DNA of 5,304 nucleotides from Alphaproteobacteria bacterium (GTDB taxonomy: Bacteria; Pseudomonadota; Alphaproteobacteria; RUG11792). This document shows, in pieces, positions 4,916-5,304 of this stretch. The position numbers were made by a program, and so were the translations under genes. The stretch covers positions 1-5,304 of the forward strand of contig BNWD01000045.1 of NCBI GenBank assembly GCA_025998575.1. Direction: 5' to 3'. The notes below the pieces were generated by a model. It had not been told where the DNA came from and made no database searches. It worked only from the letters and a program-made list of their open reading frames with translations. The first letter of the stretch is position 1. Each line of letters begins with the position of its first letter.

Positions 4916-5304
4916 CTAATTCAGAGCTGCATGCATAAGAGAGCAGGAAGGAGAAGAGGCGTCTTTTGGGGTCATGATGACTCGTTTAATTTTGCCAGTA
5001 ATGTCGACAAGTGCAACGCATGGTGGGTGTCCAGGTCCACGTTCCCAGGTGTAGAGTAGGTATCTGCCGTTTGAAACCCAGCAAGGAGATTCAACGAGAT
5101 ATCCTGTGGCTATGACTCGTTCGCCAGATCCGTCAAGCTTCATCACGCATATATAAAATTTTCCCTTCTCTTGTTTTGTGCAGGCTATCAGATCCCCTCG
5201 TGGAGATACTATTGGCTGGGAATACTTTCCGGTTCCTTGTGAGACTTTTTTGACATTAGACCCATCGCTATCCATGACATAAATCTCCTCTCTGCCTCCT
5301 CGAT
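4916..5304 (-). CDS. tolB: Tol-Pal system protein TolB, C-terminal part (5' end outside window)
   Basis: TolB is a periplasmic protein that couples the inner-membrane Tol complex to the lipoprotein Pal and helps keep the outer membrane tight at division. The window holds its last 128 codons, open from the right edge to TAG at 4918..4916. They show the beta-propeller blades of the family: RGGREEIYVMDSDGSNVKKVS, then PIVSPRGDLIACT, then FYICVMKLDGSGERVI, SPCWVSNGRYLLYTW and the ending TPKDASSPS, which corresponds to the TP-DASDP-WSP end of TolB proteins. The usual Trp-Ser-Pro at that end has become Cys-Ser-Leu, followed by a short extra HAALN. The apparent ATG at 5275 is internal; homology continues upstream. 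Two damaged copies of this 3' end follow downstream, and nuoH comes next on the same strand. Confidence 0.92.
   Translation of the reverse strand, partial: RGGREEIYVMDSDGSNVKKVSQGTGKYSQPIVSPRGDLIACTKQEKGKFYICVMKLDGSGERVIATGYLVESPCWVSNGRYLLYTWERGPGHPPCVALVDITGKIKRVIMTPKDASSPSCSLMHAALN

Noticed and set aside
1..5304. CRISPR array, insertion sequence or defence system
   Set aside because: No regularly spaced direct repeats, no transposase motif, and no nuclease, helicase or toxin-antitoxin motifs in the readable frames.

Overview
The window suggests an AT-rich alphaproteobacterial genome, most likely an obligate intracellular, Rickettsiales-like bacterium. This is inferred from the gene types (a divergent orphan nuoH, tolB, a class A-type D,D-carboxypeptidase), the long AT-rich spacers, and the amount of gene decay. 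No marker gene fixes the taxon. Every recognisable gene lies on the minus strand, so the window is read here from its right end to its left.

Right end (5304 to about 4492): the last 128 codons of tolB, whose 5' part lies outside the window, end at a TAG (4918..4916). Two decaying partial copies of the same 3' end follow. The second copy (4915..4574) keeps the tail almost intact and stays open in the same frame as tolB, apart from that one TAG. The third (about 4573..4492) is a short scrap that runs straight into the start of nuoH and supplies its likely ribosome binding site.

Centre (4495 to 2042): nuoH, the quinone-site membrane subunit of complex I, stands without nuoG or nuoI beside it and has lost one normally conserved acidic residue. 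A spacer of about 390 bp holds small hairpins and a promoter-like sequence. It is followed by a penicillin-binding D-alanyl-D-alanine carboxypeptidase with all three catalytic motifs, a possible lipoprotein signal and a long charged tail in place of the usual C-terminal domain.

Left part (about 2040 to 1): a degraded region. A well-formed promoter (1766..1794) leads into a gene for an exported protein I do not recognise, spread over three reading-frame changes between 1724 and 754. It ends at a perfect 12-bp hairpin. Beyond it lies a GC-rich palindromic element (619..715), whose left half recurs just after the carboxypeptidase gene (1981..2027), so it is a dispersed repeat. The last 600 bp contain no recognisable gene, only two possible ORF remnants converging on a second perfect 12-bp hairpin.

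Together the readable genes serve the cell envelope (TolB in the Tol-Pal system, peptidoglycan trimming) and respiration (complex I). They do not form an obvious functional operon. The most notable features are the layered tolB tail duplication, the broken secreted-protein gene, and the palindromic repeat. I found no CRISPR array, rRNA, tRNA, intact transposase or defence system.
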